5,713 bases of DNA, taken from contig VBLA01000150.1 of NCBI GenBank assembly GCA_005879245.1, forward strand, positions 1 through 5,713. The letters are read 5' to 3'. Shown piece by piece: positions 1-5,713 of this stretch. How positions within the stretch are numbered: position 1 is the first letter of the stretch; every line of letters starts with the position of its first letter. The notes beneath the pieces were generated by a model, which was not told the origin of the DNA, ran no database searches, and saw nothing but the letters and a program-made list of their open reading frames with translations. The translations under genes were made by a program, and so were the position numbers. This stretch comes from Deltaproteobacteria bacterium (GTDB lineage: Bacteria > Desulfobacterota > Binatia > DP-6).

Positions 1-966
1 CTCGCCGCGCGGGCGCTGCTCGACTCCGGCATGGAGCCCACGCACCCCGCGCTCGAGCGCGCCGGCGAGTGGCTGGTCGCGAACCAGATCTTCCGTCCCG
101 GGGACTGGGCGGTTCAGAGGCCCGGCCTCGAACCGGGCGGCTGGGCGTTCGAGTTCGCCAACGACTGGTATCCGGACGTCGACGACTCGGCCGTCATCCT
201 GACCGTGCTGCGCGAGCTGCCGCTCGCGGCGACGCCCGACGGCAAGCGCGCCATCGCCTACGGCCTCAACTGGACCCTCGGGATGCAGAGCCGGAACGGC
301 GGCTACGGCGCCTTCGACACCGACAACACGACCGCGTTCCTGAATCGGATTCCCTTTGCCGACATGGAGGCGATGATCGACCCGCCCACCGAGGATCTGA
401 CGGGACGGCTGCTGCAGCTGATGGGCGGCGAAGGATACGGCCTCGACTTCGGCCGCGCGCGCCGTGCCGTCGAGTTCCTGCGCCGGACGCAGCGCCCCGA
501 CGGAAGCTGGTGGGGCCGCTGGGGGGTCAACTTCATCTACGGCACGTGGTGTGCGCTCACGGGGCTCGCCGCGATCGGCGAGGATCGGCGCGCACCCTAC
601 ATCCGCCGCGCGGTCGAGTGGTTGATCGCCCGCCAAAACGCGGACGGGGGCTGGGGCGAGACGGTCGCGTCCTACGACGACGAGACGCTCGCCGGCCGCG
701 GCGAGAGCACCCCGTCGCAGACCGCGTGGGCGCTCCTCGGGATCCTGGCTGCGGACGGGCCGGCGAGCGCCGCCGTCGAGCGCGGCATCGACTACCTCGT
801 CCGCACGCAGGGCGCCGACGGCACCTGGACGGAGCGGCCCTTCACCGGGACCGGGTTCCCGCGTCACTTCTACCTCCGCTACCATCTCTACCGGCACTAC
901 TTTCCATTGATGGCGCTCGGCCACTATCGGGCCGGCTTGGCGGGGCGGAGCGGGGAGGAAGGATGA
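1..966 (+). CDS. shc: Squalene-hopene cyclase, C-terminal half (5' partial)
   Basis: Class II triterpene cyclase that protonates squalene and folds it into hopene/hopanol; the family is monotopic on the inner membrane. The frame is open to the left edge, so the first ATG (position 31) is internal. The 321 visible residues are about the last half of a protein usually 630-720 aa long. Seen in order: the protonation motif DVDDSA (visible residues 59-64), GMQSRNGGYGAFDTDN, IPFADMEAMIDPPTEDLTG, and repeated QW-type motifs (TQRPDGSWWGRWG, RQNADGGWGE, RTQGADGTW). STPSQTAWALLG follows, then a C-terminal FTGTGFPRHFYLRYHLY block that keeps the aromatic active-site residues I recall from the Alicyclobacillus enzyme (F601, F605, Y609, Y612). 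Oddities: Ser follows DVDD where Thr is usual, and Met sits where that enzyme has Phe437. The stop overlaps the next start (ATGA). Squalene-hopene cyclase is clearly favoured over oxidosqualene cyclase by the DVDD and DPPTED motifs and by the hpnCDE neighbours. Confidence 0.96.
   Translation, partial: LAARALLDSGMEPTHPALERAGEWLVANQIFRPGDWAVQRPGLEPGGWAFEFANDWYPDVDDSAVILTVLRELPLAATPDGKRAIAYGLNWTLGMQSRNGGYGAFDTDNTTAFLNRIPFADMEAMIDPPTEDLTGRLLQLMGGEGYGLDFGRARRAVEFLRRTQRPDGSWWGRWGVNFIYGTWCALTGLAAIGEDRRAPYIRRAVEWLIARQNADGGWGETVASYDDETLAGRGESTPSQTAWALLGILAADGPASAAVERGIDYLVRTQGADGTWTERPFTGTGFPRHFYLRYHLYRHYFPLMALGHYRAGLAGRSGEEG
952..962 (+). promoter_or_regulatory. Strong Shine-Dalgarno for the HMG-CoA synthase gene
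   Basis: The purine run GGGGAGGAAGG lies directly before the ATG at 963, inside the last codons of shc, with GGAGG at 954-958. It is the best ribosome binding site in the window. It fixes the start of the downstream gene and suggests that gene is translated efficiently in its own right, as well as by coupling to shc. Confidence 0.75.
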
Positions 967-2201
967 GCGTCGGCATCGAGCAGCTCGCGGTCTACGTCCC
1001 ACCCTACGTCCTCTCGCTCGACGCGCTGGCGGCGGCCCGCGGCGTGCCGGCCGAGAAGTTCCGGGAGGGGCTCGGCGTGCGCGAGATGGCGATCGCGCCG
1101 CCCTGCGAGGACGTGGTGACGCTCGCCGCCAGCGCGGGAGCGCGCGCGTTGCGTGCCTCCCGGATTGATCCGGGCGACATCGGCATGCTGCTGGTCGCCA
1201 CCGAGACCGGCGTGGACCACGCGAAGCCGGTCTCGATCTTCGTGCACGAGCTCCTCGGCATCGGCCGGCAGTGTCGGGTCTACGAGCTGAAGCACGCCTG
1301 CTACGCCGGCACGGCGGCGCTCATGAGCGCCGCCGACTGGGTGCGTGCCGGCGGGACGCGGCCGCGACGCGCCCTCGTGATCGCGGCCGACATCGCGCGC
1401 TACGCCATTGGCTCCCCCGGTGAGCCGACACAGGGCGCGGGTGCCGTGGCGATGGTGGTCGGGCGCGAGCCGGGGAGCCTCGTGCTGGGCGAGGAGAGCG
1501 GCACGTACGCCGGGAACGTCTACGATTTCTGGCGTCCGCTCGGGCGGCGCGAGGCGATGGTCGATGGGAAATACTCCGTCGAGTGCTACCTCGAGGCGCT
1601 GGCGGGCGCGTTCACCGCCTACCGGGCGCTCGAGCGCCCGGCGCTCGGCGCGGACGAGCCCCTCTCGGCGCGGTTGGCGCGCTTCCTCTACCACACACCC
1701 TTCCCGAAGATGGCCGTGAAGGCGCATCGTCGGCTGCTCGAGCTCGACTGGCGTGCGACGGCGGCGCGCGCGGCGGGAGAGACGGATCGGCTGGAGGAGG
1801 CGATGGTCGCTTCCCATCGCGACGCGGTGGCGCCGGGGCTCGAGGCGGTCGCCCGCGTCGGCAACACGTACACGGCTTCCCTCTACCTCTGTCTCGCGGC
1901 GCTTCTCGAGCGAGAAGGCTCACGCCTGGCGGGCCAGCGGCTCGGCCTCTTCTCCTACGGGAGCGGCTGCTGTGCGGAGTTCTTCACGGGTCTCGTCCCG
2001 ACCGGCGTCGCCGTGCAGGCCGGAGTGGCCGAGTTGCTGCGCGAGCGGACCGCGATCGACATCGAGGCGTACGAGCGGCTCGTGCGGGAGGGCGACGCCG
2101 GGGGCGAGCCGCCCCCGGGCTTCACCGGCGAGTTCGTCTTCCAGGGCGTGCGCGACGAGCGGCGAGAGTACGCGCGTTTCGCGCCGGCGCTGGCGGCGTG
2201 A
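963..2201 (+). CDS. mvaS: Hydroxymethylglutaryl-CoA synthase (MvaS/PksG type)
   Basis: Thiolase-fold enzyme of 412 aa, expected to condense acetyl-CoA with acetoacetyl-CoA to give HMG-CoA in the cytosol (mevalonate pathway). The length fits bacterial MvaS/PksG proteins (about 390-420 aa). Catalytic residues, aligned from memory with Staphylococcus MvaS, are all present: Glu81 in VATETGVDHAKP, nucleophile Cys113 in ELKHACYAGTAAL, and His244 in YHTPFPKMAVKAH. Also conserved are GEPTQGAGAVAMV (153-165), YDFWRP (187-192) and FSYGSGCCAEFF (330-341). The ATG is supported by a strong SD, by the 4-nt ATGA overlap with shc, and by an N-terminus (MSVGIEQLAVYVP) that lines up with MvaS. The GEPTQGAG and YDFWRP segments look like primary-metabolism MvaS, whereas SGCC resembles the PksG branch that adds beta-branches to polyketides. 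No acyl carrier protein or polyketide gene is near, so a role in supplying isoprenoid units to the squalene genes is inferred. The family call is firm; the pathway role less so. Confidence 0.9.
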   Translation: MSVGIEQLAVYVPPYVLSLDALAAARGVPAEKFREGLGVREMAIAPPCEDVVTLAASAGARALRASRIDPGDIGMLLVATETGVDHAKPVSIFVHELLGIGRQCRVYELKHACYAGTAALMSAADWVRAGGTRPRRALVIAADIARYAIGSPGEPTQGAGAVAMVVGREPGSLVLGEESGTYAGNVYDFWRPLGRREAMVDGKYSVECYLEALAGAFTAYRALERPALGADEPLSARLARFLYHTPFPKMAVKAHRRLLELDWRATAARAAGETDRLEEAMVASHRDAVAPGLEAVARVGNTYTASLYLCLAALLEREGSRLAGQRLGLFSYGSGCCAEFFTGLVPTGVAVQAGVAELLRERTAIDIEAYERLVREGDAGGEPPPGFTGEFVFQGVRDERREYARFAPALAA

Positions 2202-2211
2202 TGCGGTGATG
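2199..2211 (+). other. Stop/start relay junction between mvaS and hpnC
   Basis: The junction reads TGATG CGG TGATG. The mvaS stop TGA (2199-2201) shares its A with an ATG (2201-2203). That ATG opens a two-codon ORF, ATG-CGG-TGA (2201-2209), and its stop shares its A with the hpnC ATG (2209-2211). No clear SD precedes hpnC, so translation by termination and reinitiation is the likely mode. Whether the two-codon ORF is used is inference. Confidence 0.5.
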
Positions 2212-3108
2212 GAAGCGGCTTCCACCCTCGGGGTCCCGCCCGCAGCGGGTGATCCCGTGCGGCTGCGAGCCGCCTTCGCCCACTGCCGTCAGGTCGCGCG
2301 TACCCACTACGAGAACTTCACCGTCGGGTCCTGGCTGCTGCCGCGGCGGCTCCGGGACGAGATCGCGGCGGTCTATGCCTTCGCGCGGGGTGCGGACGAC
2401 ATCGCCGACGACGGCGAGCCGGGCGTCGATCGGCTCGACCGCTTGGTCGGCTGGAAGGAGAAGCTCCTCGCCTGCACGCGGGATCCGGAGGCCGTCGACG
2501 ACCCCATCTTCCTCGCCCTCGGCCACACGATCGCCCGGCACGCCCTGCCGGTCGACGCCCTCGGCGATCTCCTCGAAGCCTTCCGGCGCGACGCGGCGGG
2601 GGAGACGCGCTCCTTCGCGACCTTCGCCGATCTGCTCGGCTACTGCCGGTACTCGGCGAACCCGGTGGGACGGATCGTGCTCGCGCTCTTCGGCTACCGG
2701 GATGCGGAGCGGCAGGGGCGCGCGGACGATATCTGCACGGCGCTCCAGCTCACGAATTTCTGGCAAGACGTGGCGGAGGACCATGCGCGGGGCCGGGTCT
2801 ACCTTCCCGAGGAGGACCTGGCGCGGTTCCCCGCGAGCCGGGAGGCGATCGCCGCCAGGCGCGCGAACCAGGACTTCCGCGACCTGCTCGCCTTCGAGAT
2901 CGAGCGGACGCGCGCGCTCTTCGCGCGCGGGCTCCCGCTCGCCCCCATGGTGATCGGTCGCCTCGGGCGCGAGGTGCGAATGTTCGCTGGCGGCGGTCTC
3001 GCGCTCCTCGCTCGCATCGAAGCCCTGGACCACGATGTCCTACACGCACGTCCGACGCTCGGCCGGGCCGATCTCGCCCGCGTCATGTGGCGGGGGCTCC
3101 TCGGATGA
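2209..3108 (+). CDS. hpnC: Squalene synthase HpnC (hydroxysqualene synthase)
   Basis: Protein of 299 aa from the head-to-head prenyl-transferase family (squalene/phytoene synthase fold, all-alpha, Mg2+-dependent). In the HpnCDE route HpnC converts presqualene diphosphate to hydroxysqualene. Both aspartate-rich motifs are present: DDIADD at 63-68 within AFARGADDIADD, and DVAED at 187-191 within LTNFWQDVAEDHARGRVYLP. The TNFWQDV signature and the N-terminal HYENFTVGSWLLPRRLR (33-49) mark the HpnC branch rather than HpnD or CrtB. The ATG at 2209 is chosen; GTG at 2206 would add one residue. The frame stays open far upstream (to 1753), but that part is a shadow of mvaS with Arg/Ser-rich translation. 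The stop overlaps hpnD by ATGA. It is a distant paralogue of the next gene. Activity cannot be proved from sequence alone, but subfamily motifs and neighbours agree. Confidence 0.94.
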   Translation: MEAASTLGVPPAAGDPVRLRAAFAHCRQVARTHYENFTVGSWLLPRRLRDEIAAVYAFARGADDIADDGEPGVDRLDRLVGWKEKLLACTRDPEAVDDPIFLALGHTIARHALPVDALGDLLEAFRRDAAGETRSFATFADLLGYCRYSANPVGRIVLALFGYRDAERQGRADDICTALQLTNFWQDVAEDHARGRVYLPEEDLARFPASREAIAARRANQDFRDLLAFEIERTRALFARGLPLAPMVIGRLGREVRMFAGGGLALLARIEALDHDVLHARPTLGRADLARVMWRGLLG

Positions 3109-3983
3109 CCCCGCGCGCGACGGCCGCCTACGCTCATTGCGAGCTCCTCACGCGTCGCGCGGCCTCGAACTTCGCCTGGGCGTTCCGGCTCTTGCCGCAC
3201 GACCGCCGGCGCGCGCTCGCGGCCGTCTACGCCTTCTGCCGTGCCGCCGACGACATCGTCGACGAGCCGGGCGCGGCGCGGGACCCCGCGCACCTGCTCG
3301 CGCGCTGGCGCGCGGAGCTCGACGCGGCGTTCGCCGGCCGGCCGCGCCATCCGATCGGTGTCGCGCTCGCCGATGCCATCGAGCGGTTCGCCCTCCCGCG
3401 CACGCACTTCGAAGCGGTCATCGCAGGCGTCGAGATGGACCTCGAGCACGACCGCTACGAGACCTGGGACGAGCTCGCGGAATACTGCTACCGCGTGGCG
3501 GCAGCCGTCGGGCTGATCTGCATCGAGATCTTCGGGTATCAGAACCCCTCGGCGCGGCAGTACGCCGTCCATCTGGGGCTCGCCTTCCAGCTGACCAACA
3601 TCCTCCGCGACGTGGGCGAGGACGGGTGCCGCGGCCGCATCTATCTGCCGCGTGCCGATCTCCGGCGCTTCGACTGCGCGGAGGAGGACCTGCTCGCCGG
3701 GCACATGACCGAGGCTTTCCGACAGGTGATGGCCTTCGAGTGTGCCCGGGCCGGGGAGCACTACGGGCGCGCCCGCTTCCTCCTGGCCGAGGAGGATCGG
3801 CAGTCGCTCGCCCCCGCCGAGGCGATGCGGCTCATCTACGAGCAGCTTCTCCGCCGCATCATGTTCCGGCGCTACGACGTCTTCGGCCCGAAGGTGCGGC
3901 TCACGCGGCCGGAGAAGGCGGGCCTCGCCGTGGCGGCCTGGGTGCGGCCGCATCTCAGGTTCCTCTACCGGCTCGCCGGGTGA
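3105..3983 (+). CDS. hpnD: Presqualene diphosphate synthase HpnD
   Basis: Protein of 292 aa from the squalene/phytoene synthase family. HpnD condenses two farnesyl diphosphates into presqualene diphosphate, the first step of the HpnCDE route. Motifs: CELLTRRAASNFAWAFRLLP near the N-terminus (residues 12-31), AFCRAADDIVDEPG with the first Asp-rich motif at 49-54, MDLEHDRYETWDEL (111-124), and QLTNILRDVGEDGCRGRIYL (162-181) containing the second motif DVGED at 169-173. The ATG at 3105 is preferred because it gives an ATGA overlap with hpnC and has a GGGGG stretch at 3092-3096 as a possible SD. An in-frame GTG at 3087 would add six residues that overlap hpnC coding sequence. Phytoene synthase (CrtB) is close in sequence and is the main alternative. 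The position between hpnC and hpnE, with shc in the same operon and no carotenoid desaturase of the CrtI type, favours HpnD. Confidence 0.93.
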   Translation: MTPRATAAYAHCELLTRRAASNFAWAFRLLPHDRRRALAAVYAFCRAADDIVDEPGAARDPAHLLARWRAELDAAFAGRPRHPIGVALADAIERFALPRTHFEAVIAGVEMDLEHDRYETWDELAEYCYRVAAAVGLICIEIFGYQNPSARQYAVHLGLAFQLTNILRDVGEDGCRGRIYLPRADLRRFDCAEEDLLAGHMTEAFRQVMAFECARAGEHYGRARFLLAEEDRQSLAPAEAMRLIYEQLLRRIMFRRYDVFGPKVRLTRPEKAGLAVAAWVRPHLRFLYRLAG

Positions 3984-5413
3984 ACACGAGCGGCTCGCAC
4001 GTTGCGGTCGTCGGGGGCGGCTTTGCGGGCCTGGCGGCGGCGGTGCGGCTCGCGCGTGCCGGCGCCCGCGTGACCCTCCTCGAGCGGCGGCCCTTCCTCG
4101 GGGGCCGTGCCTACTCCTTCACCGACCCGGTGACGGGCGACGTCGTCGACAACGGCCCGCATGCCCTCATGGGGGCGTACACCGAGGCGCTCGACTTCCT
4201 GCGGGAGATCGGCGCGGCGGGGAAGGTCCGCATGCAGCGTCGCCTGCGCGTGACGCTCGCCGAGCCGCAGCTCGGGATGGGCGCCGTCGCGGCGCCGCCC
4301 GTCCCCGGACCCGTGCAGGGAGCCGCCGCGCTCCTCCGCTACCGGCTCCTCTCGCCGGCCGACCGCGTTCGCCTTCTCGCCGGCGCCGTCCGCCTGGCGG
4401 CCCGCGGCGACGGCTGGCGCGGCGCCACCGTCGCCGAGGCCCTCGCCCGGCTCGGGCAGTCGGCGGAGGCCCGGGCGCGCTTCTGGCACCCGCTCGCGAT
4501 CGCGACGCTCAACGAGGTGCCGGAGGCGGCGGCCGCGGCGCCGTTCGCGGCGGTCGTGCGGCGGGCGTTCTTCGCGGGAGCGCGCGCGGCCCGCTTCGTG
4601 CTCCCCGCCGCCCCCCTCTCCGACGTCTACACGACCGACGCCCGGCGCGTGGTCGAGGAGGCGGGCGGCAGGGTGCTCAGCGGCGCGACCGTGGTCACGC
4701 TCGCGCTCGATGGCGATCGCGTCCGGGCGGTCGTGCTGCGCGACGGCCGGCACGTTCCCGCCGACGCCGTCGTGCTCGCCGTGCCGTGCGGCGCACTCCT
4801 TCGCCTCCTCCCGCCCGCGCTCGCCCAGGTGTCGCCGTTCCGCTCGCTCCACGCCCTCGGGAGCTCCCCGATCGTGAGCGTGCATCTCTGGCTCGACCGT
4901 CCCGTCGGATGGGACTCCCCGTTCCTCGGGCTCCTCGGCGGCCGGGCGCAGTGGCTCTTCGCGTGCGCTCCCGGACGGATCGCCTCGGTCACGAGCGGCG
5001 CCCGCTTCTGGGACGACGCACCCGACGAGGCGATCGTGTCGGAAGTCCTGAGCGACGCCCGCGCCGTGCTGCCGGCGCTCGGCGGGACGACGGTGCGACG
5101 GTCCCTCGTCGTCCGCGAACGGCACGCGACGCTCTCCCTCACGCCCGCGGCCGACGCGGTCCGGCCGGAGGCCGAGACGCCGCTCGCGAACCTCTTCCTC
5201 GCCGGCGACTGGGTACGGACGGGCCTTCCGGCGACGATCGAGGGTGCGGTCCAGTCGGGGCGCCGCGCGGCGTCGCTGGTGCTGGCGCTCACCCGTAACC
5301 CGCTTGTGTCAGCGAGAGACCAGGTGGTCGCGCTGAAGCAGCGCGAAGAGCATCTCGGCGATGACCCGATACCCCGTGTCGTTGGGGTGGACGATGTCGA
5401 AGGGCGAAAATAG
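3980..5413 (+). CDS. hpnE: Hydroxysqualene dehydroxylase HpnE (FAD amine-oxidase fold)
   Basis: Flavoprotein of 477 aa related to phytoene desaturases. HpnE reductively removes the hydroxyl of hydroxysqualene to give squalene. The N-terminal FAD-binding fold reads VAVVGGGFAGLAAAVRLA (8-25) with the acidic end of strand 2 at Glu35 and GGRAYSF at 41-47. DNGPHALMGAYTEAL follows at 57-71. The C-terminal FAD motif is NLFLAGDWVRTGLPATIEGA (404-423), followed by VQSGRRAA. The start is GTG at 3980, giving a GTGA overlap with the hpnD stop. The frame is open upstream to 3035, but that stretch is an Arg/Ala-rich hpnD shadow. Oddity: the recognisable fold ends near residue 436, yet the frame runs on for about 40 residues. 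Residues 444 onward are encoded opposite the convergent hydrolase gene. The protein is therefore slightly longer than I expect for HpnE (about 420-450 aa), and the tail is probably run-on sequence rather than a domain. Confidence 0.93.
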   Translation: MNTSGSHVAVVGGGFAGLAAAVRLARAGARVTLLERRPFLGGRAYSFTDPVTGDVVDNGPHALMGAYTEALDFLREIGAAGKVRMQRRLRVTLAEPQLGMGAVAAPPVPGPVQGAAALLRYRLLSPADRVRLLAGAVRLAARGDGWRGATVAEALARLGQSAEARARFWHPLAIATLNEVPEAAAAAPFAAVVRRAFFAGARAARFVLPAAPLSDVYTTDARRVVEEAGGRVLSGATVVTLALDGDRVRAVVLRDGRHVPADAVVLAVPCGALLRLLPPALAQVSPFRSLHALGSSPIVSVHLWLDRPVGWDSPFLGLLGGRAQWLFACAPGRIASVTSGARFWDDAPDEAIVSEVLSDARAVLPALGGTTVRRSLVVRERHATLSLTPAADAVRPEAETPLANLFLAGDWVRTGLPATIEGAVQSGRRAASLVLALTRNPLVSARDQVVALKQREEHLGDDPIPRVVGVDDVEGRK

Positions 5414-5713
5414 CCGCGACGTGTCGTCGCGATCGAACTCGGCCTCGGCATCGACGAGCGGCACCCCGAGACGGACGGCGACCGCGCGCGTCCTGTCGTT
5501 GTACGAGCGGTGGATGCCGATGAAGGTCCGATAGTCGGGCAGCTTGTTCAGCACCCAGGGCTGTGCGATCGCGCCCGTCAGAAAGGGCTCACTCTGCGGG
5601 CCGAACGGCTCCGTCAGCAGCACGACCTTCGCCCCCCGCGCCCTGACGGCCTGCACCAGCAACTCGAGGTTGTGCTCGAAATCCCCGGGAGAGACCCGCG
5701 GTTGGTAGTCGCC
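5309..5713 (-). CDS. SGNH/GDSL-family hydrolase, C-terminal part (5' partial)
   Basis: The frame is open to the right edge, so the N-terminus with the catalytic Ser block is missing; 134 residues are visible. What remains looks like the end of an SGNH/GDSL esterase-lipase. FEHNLELLVQAVRARGAKVV (visible residues 12-31), then VLLTEP, form the helix and strand that follow the Asn block in this family. The final catalytic block is SPFDIVHPNDTGYRVIAEML, with Asp106 and His109 as the D-x-x-H pair. A TTG at 5660-5662 could be read as a start, but coding-like sequence continues upstream, so it is internal. Substrate is unknown: the family includes esterases, acetyl-xylan/polysaccharide deacetylases and lysophospholipases. 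It is convergent with hpnE and overlaps it by 105 bp, so it is not part of the operon. No link to hopanoids is evident. Confidence 0.82.
   Translation of the reverse strand, partial: GDYQPRVSPGDFEHNLELLVQAVRARGAKVVLLTEPFGPQSEPFLTGAIAQPWVLNKLPDYRTFIGIHRSYNDRTRAVAVRLGVPLVDAEAEFDRDDTSRLFSPFDIVHPNDTGYRVIAEMLFALLQRDHLVSR

Noticed and set aside
69..962. An open frame running from 69 into the HMG-CoA synthase, as if the protein were 710 aa with a long N-terminal extension
   Set aside because: The extension is Arg/Ala-rich, has no family resemblance and lies fully over shc in another frame. MvaS homology begins exactly at the ATG at 963, which has a strong SD.
924..1817. Long minus-strand ORF opposite mvaS (297 aa); similar long ones at 2122-3033, 2799-3953 and 3965-5125
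   Set aside because: They are antisense to well-supported genes, rich in Arg, His, Ala and Glu, and show no recognisable motif. Such ORFs are expected where stop codons are rare because of high G+C.
2909..2930. GC-rich inverted repeat (alternating CG arms around a TCTT loop) that could be read as a terminator or regulatory hairpin
   Set aside because: It lies inside hpnC, encodes ordinary Arg/Ala/Leu/Phe codons, and has no following T-tract.
3035..3979. An open frame that would fuse about 315 residues to the N-terminus of HpnE
   Set aside because: It is the +1 shadow of hpnD with low-complexity Arg/Ala/Pro translation. The FAD-binding fold starts right after the GTG at 3980.
3105..3983. Phytoene synthase (CrtB), making the block a carotenoid cluster with hpnE read as a carotene desaturase
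   Set aside because: The paired HpnC-type gene with TNFWQDV, the cyclase in the same operon and the HpnE-type C-terminus all point to squalene/hopanoid synthesis.
5309..5662. A complete 117-aa hydrolase starting at the TTG at 5660-5662
   Set aside because: Coding-like sequence (FEHNLE before the TTG) continues in frame to the window edge, and a 117-aa product would lack the SGNH serine and Asn blocks. It is a partial gene.

Overview
This is a fully coding, high-GC window (roughly 70% G+C by eye, with strong G/C preference at third codon positions). It comes from a bacterium that makes squalene and hopanoids. Five genes lie head to tail on the + strand, and the end of a sixth, unrelated gene comes in from the right on the - strand. 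There are no RNA genes, CRISPR arrays, mobile elements or non-coding gaps of any size. The long antisense and alternative-frame ORFs are by-products of the base composition.

Layout: 1-966 is the C-terminal half of squalene-hopene cyclase (shc/hpnF; the 5' part is outside the window). 963-2201 is a hydroxymethylglutaryl-CoA synthase of the MvaS/PksG type. 2209-3108 is hpnC, 3105-3983 is hpnD and 3980-5413 is hpnE. 5309-5713 (-) is the C-terminal part of an SGNH/GDSL hydrolase. The + strand junctions are ATGA, a 7-nt gap built as TGATG-CGG-TGATG, ATGA and GTGA. This is the signature of one polycistronic, translationally coupled operon whose promoter is upstream of the window.

How the genes work together: HMG-CoA synthase makes HMG-CoA, the second committed intermediate of the mevalonate route to isoprenoids. 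HpnD joins two farnesyl diphosphates into presqualene diphosphate, HpnC converts that to hydroxysqualene, and HpnE reduces hydroxysqualene to squalene. Shc then cyclises squalene to hopene/hopanol. The block therefore spans squalene synthesis and cyclisation, plus one early mevalonate enzyme. That last pairing is the most interesting aspect, because most well-studied hopanoid producers make their isoprenoids by the MEP pathway. No other mevalonate gene is visible here.

Organism: a high-GC, probably Gram-negative, soil or sediment type bacterium. Lineages where hopanoids and mevalonate genes can co-occur (for example myxobacteria-like or Binatota-like deltaproteobacterial relatives) are plausible, but this is inference and the window cannot settle it.

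I do not see a wholly new system. The points worth following up are the HMG-CoA synthase inside the hopanoid operon, its mixed motif set, the tail-to-tail antisense overlap of hpnE with the hydrolase's catalytic block, and the relay-like stop/start junction before hpnC.
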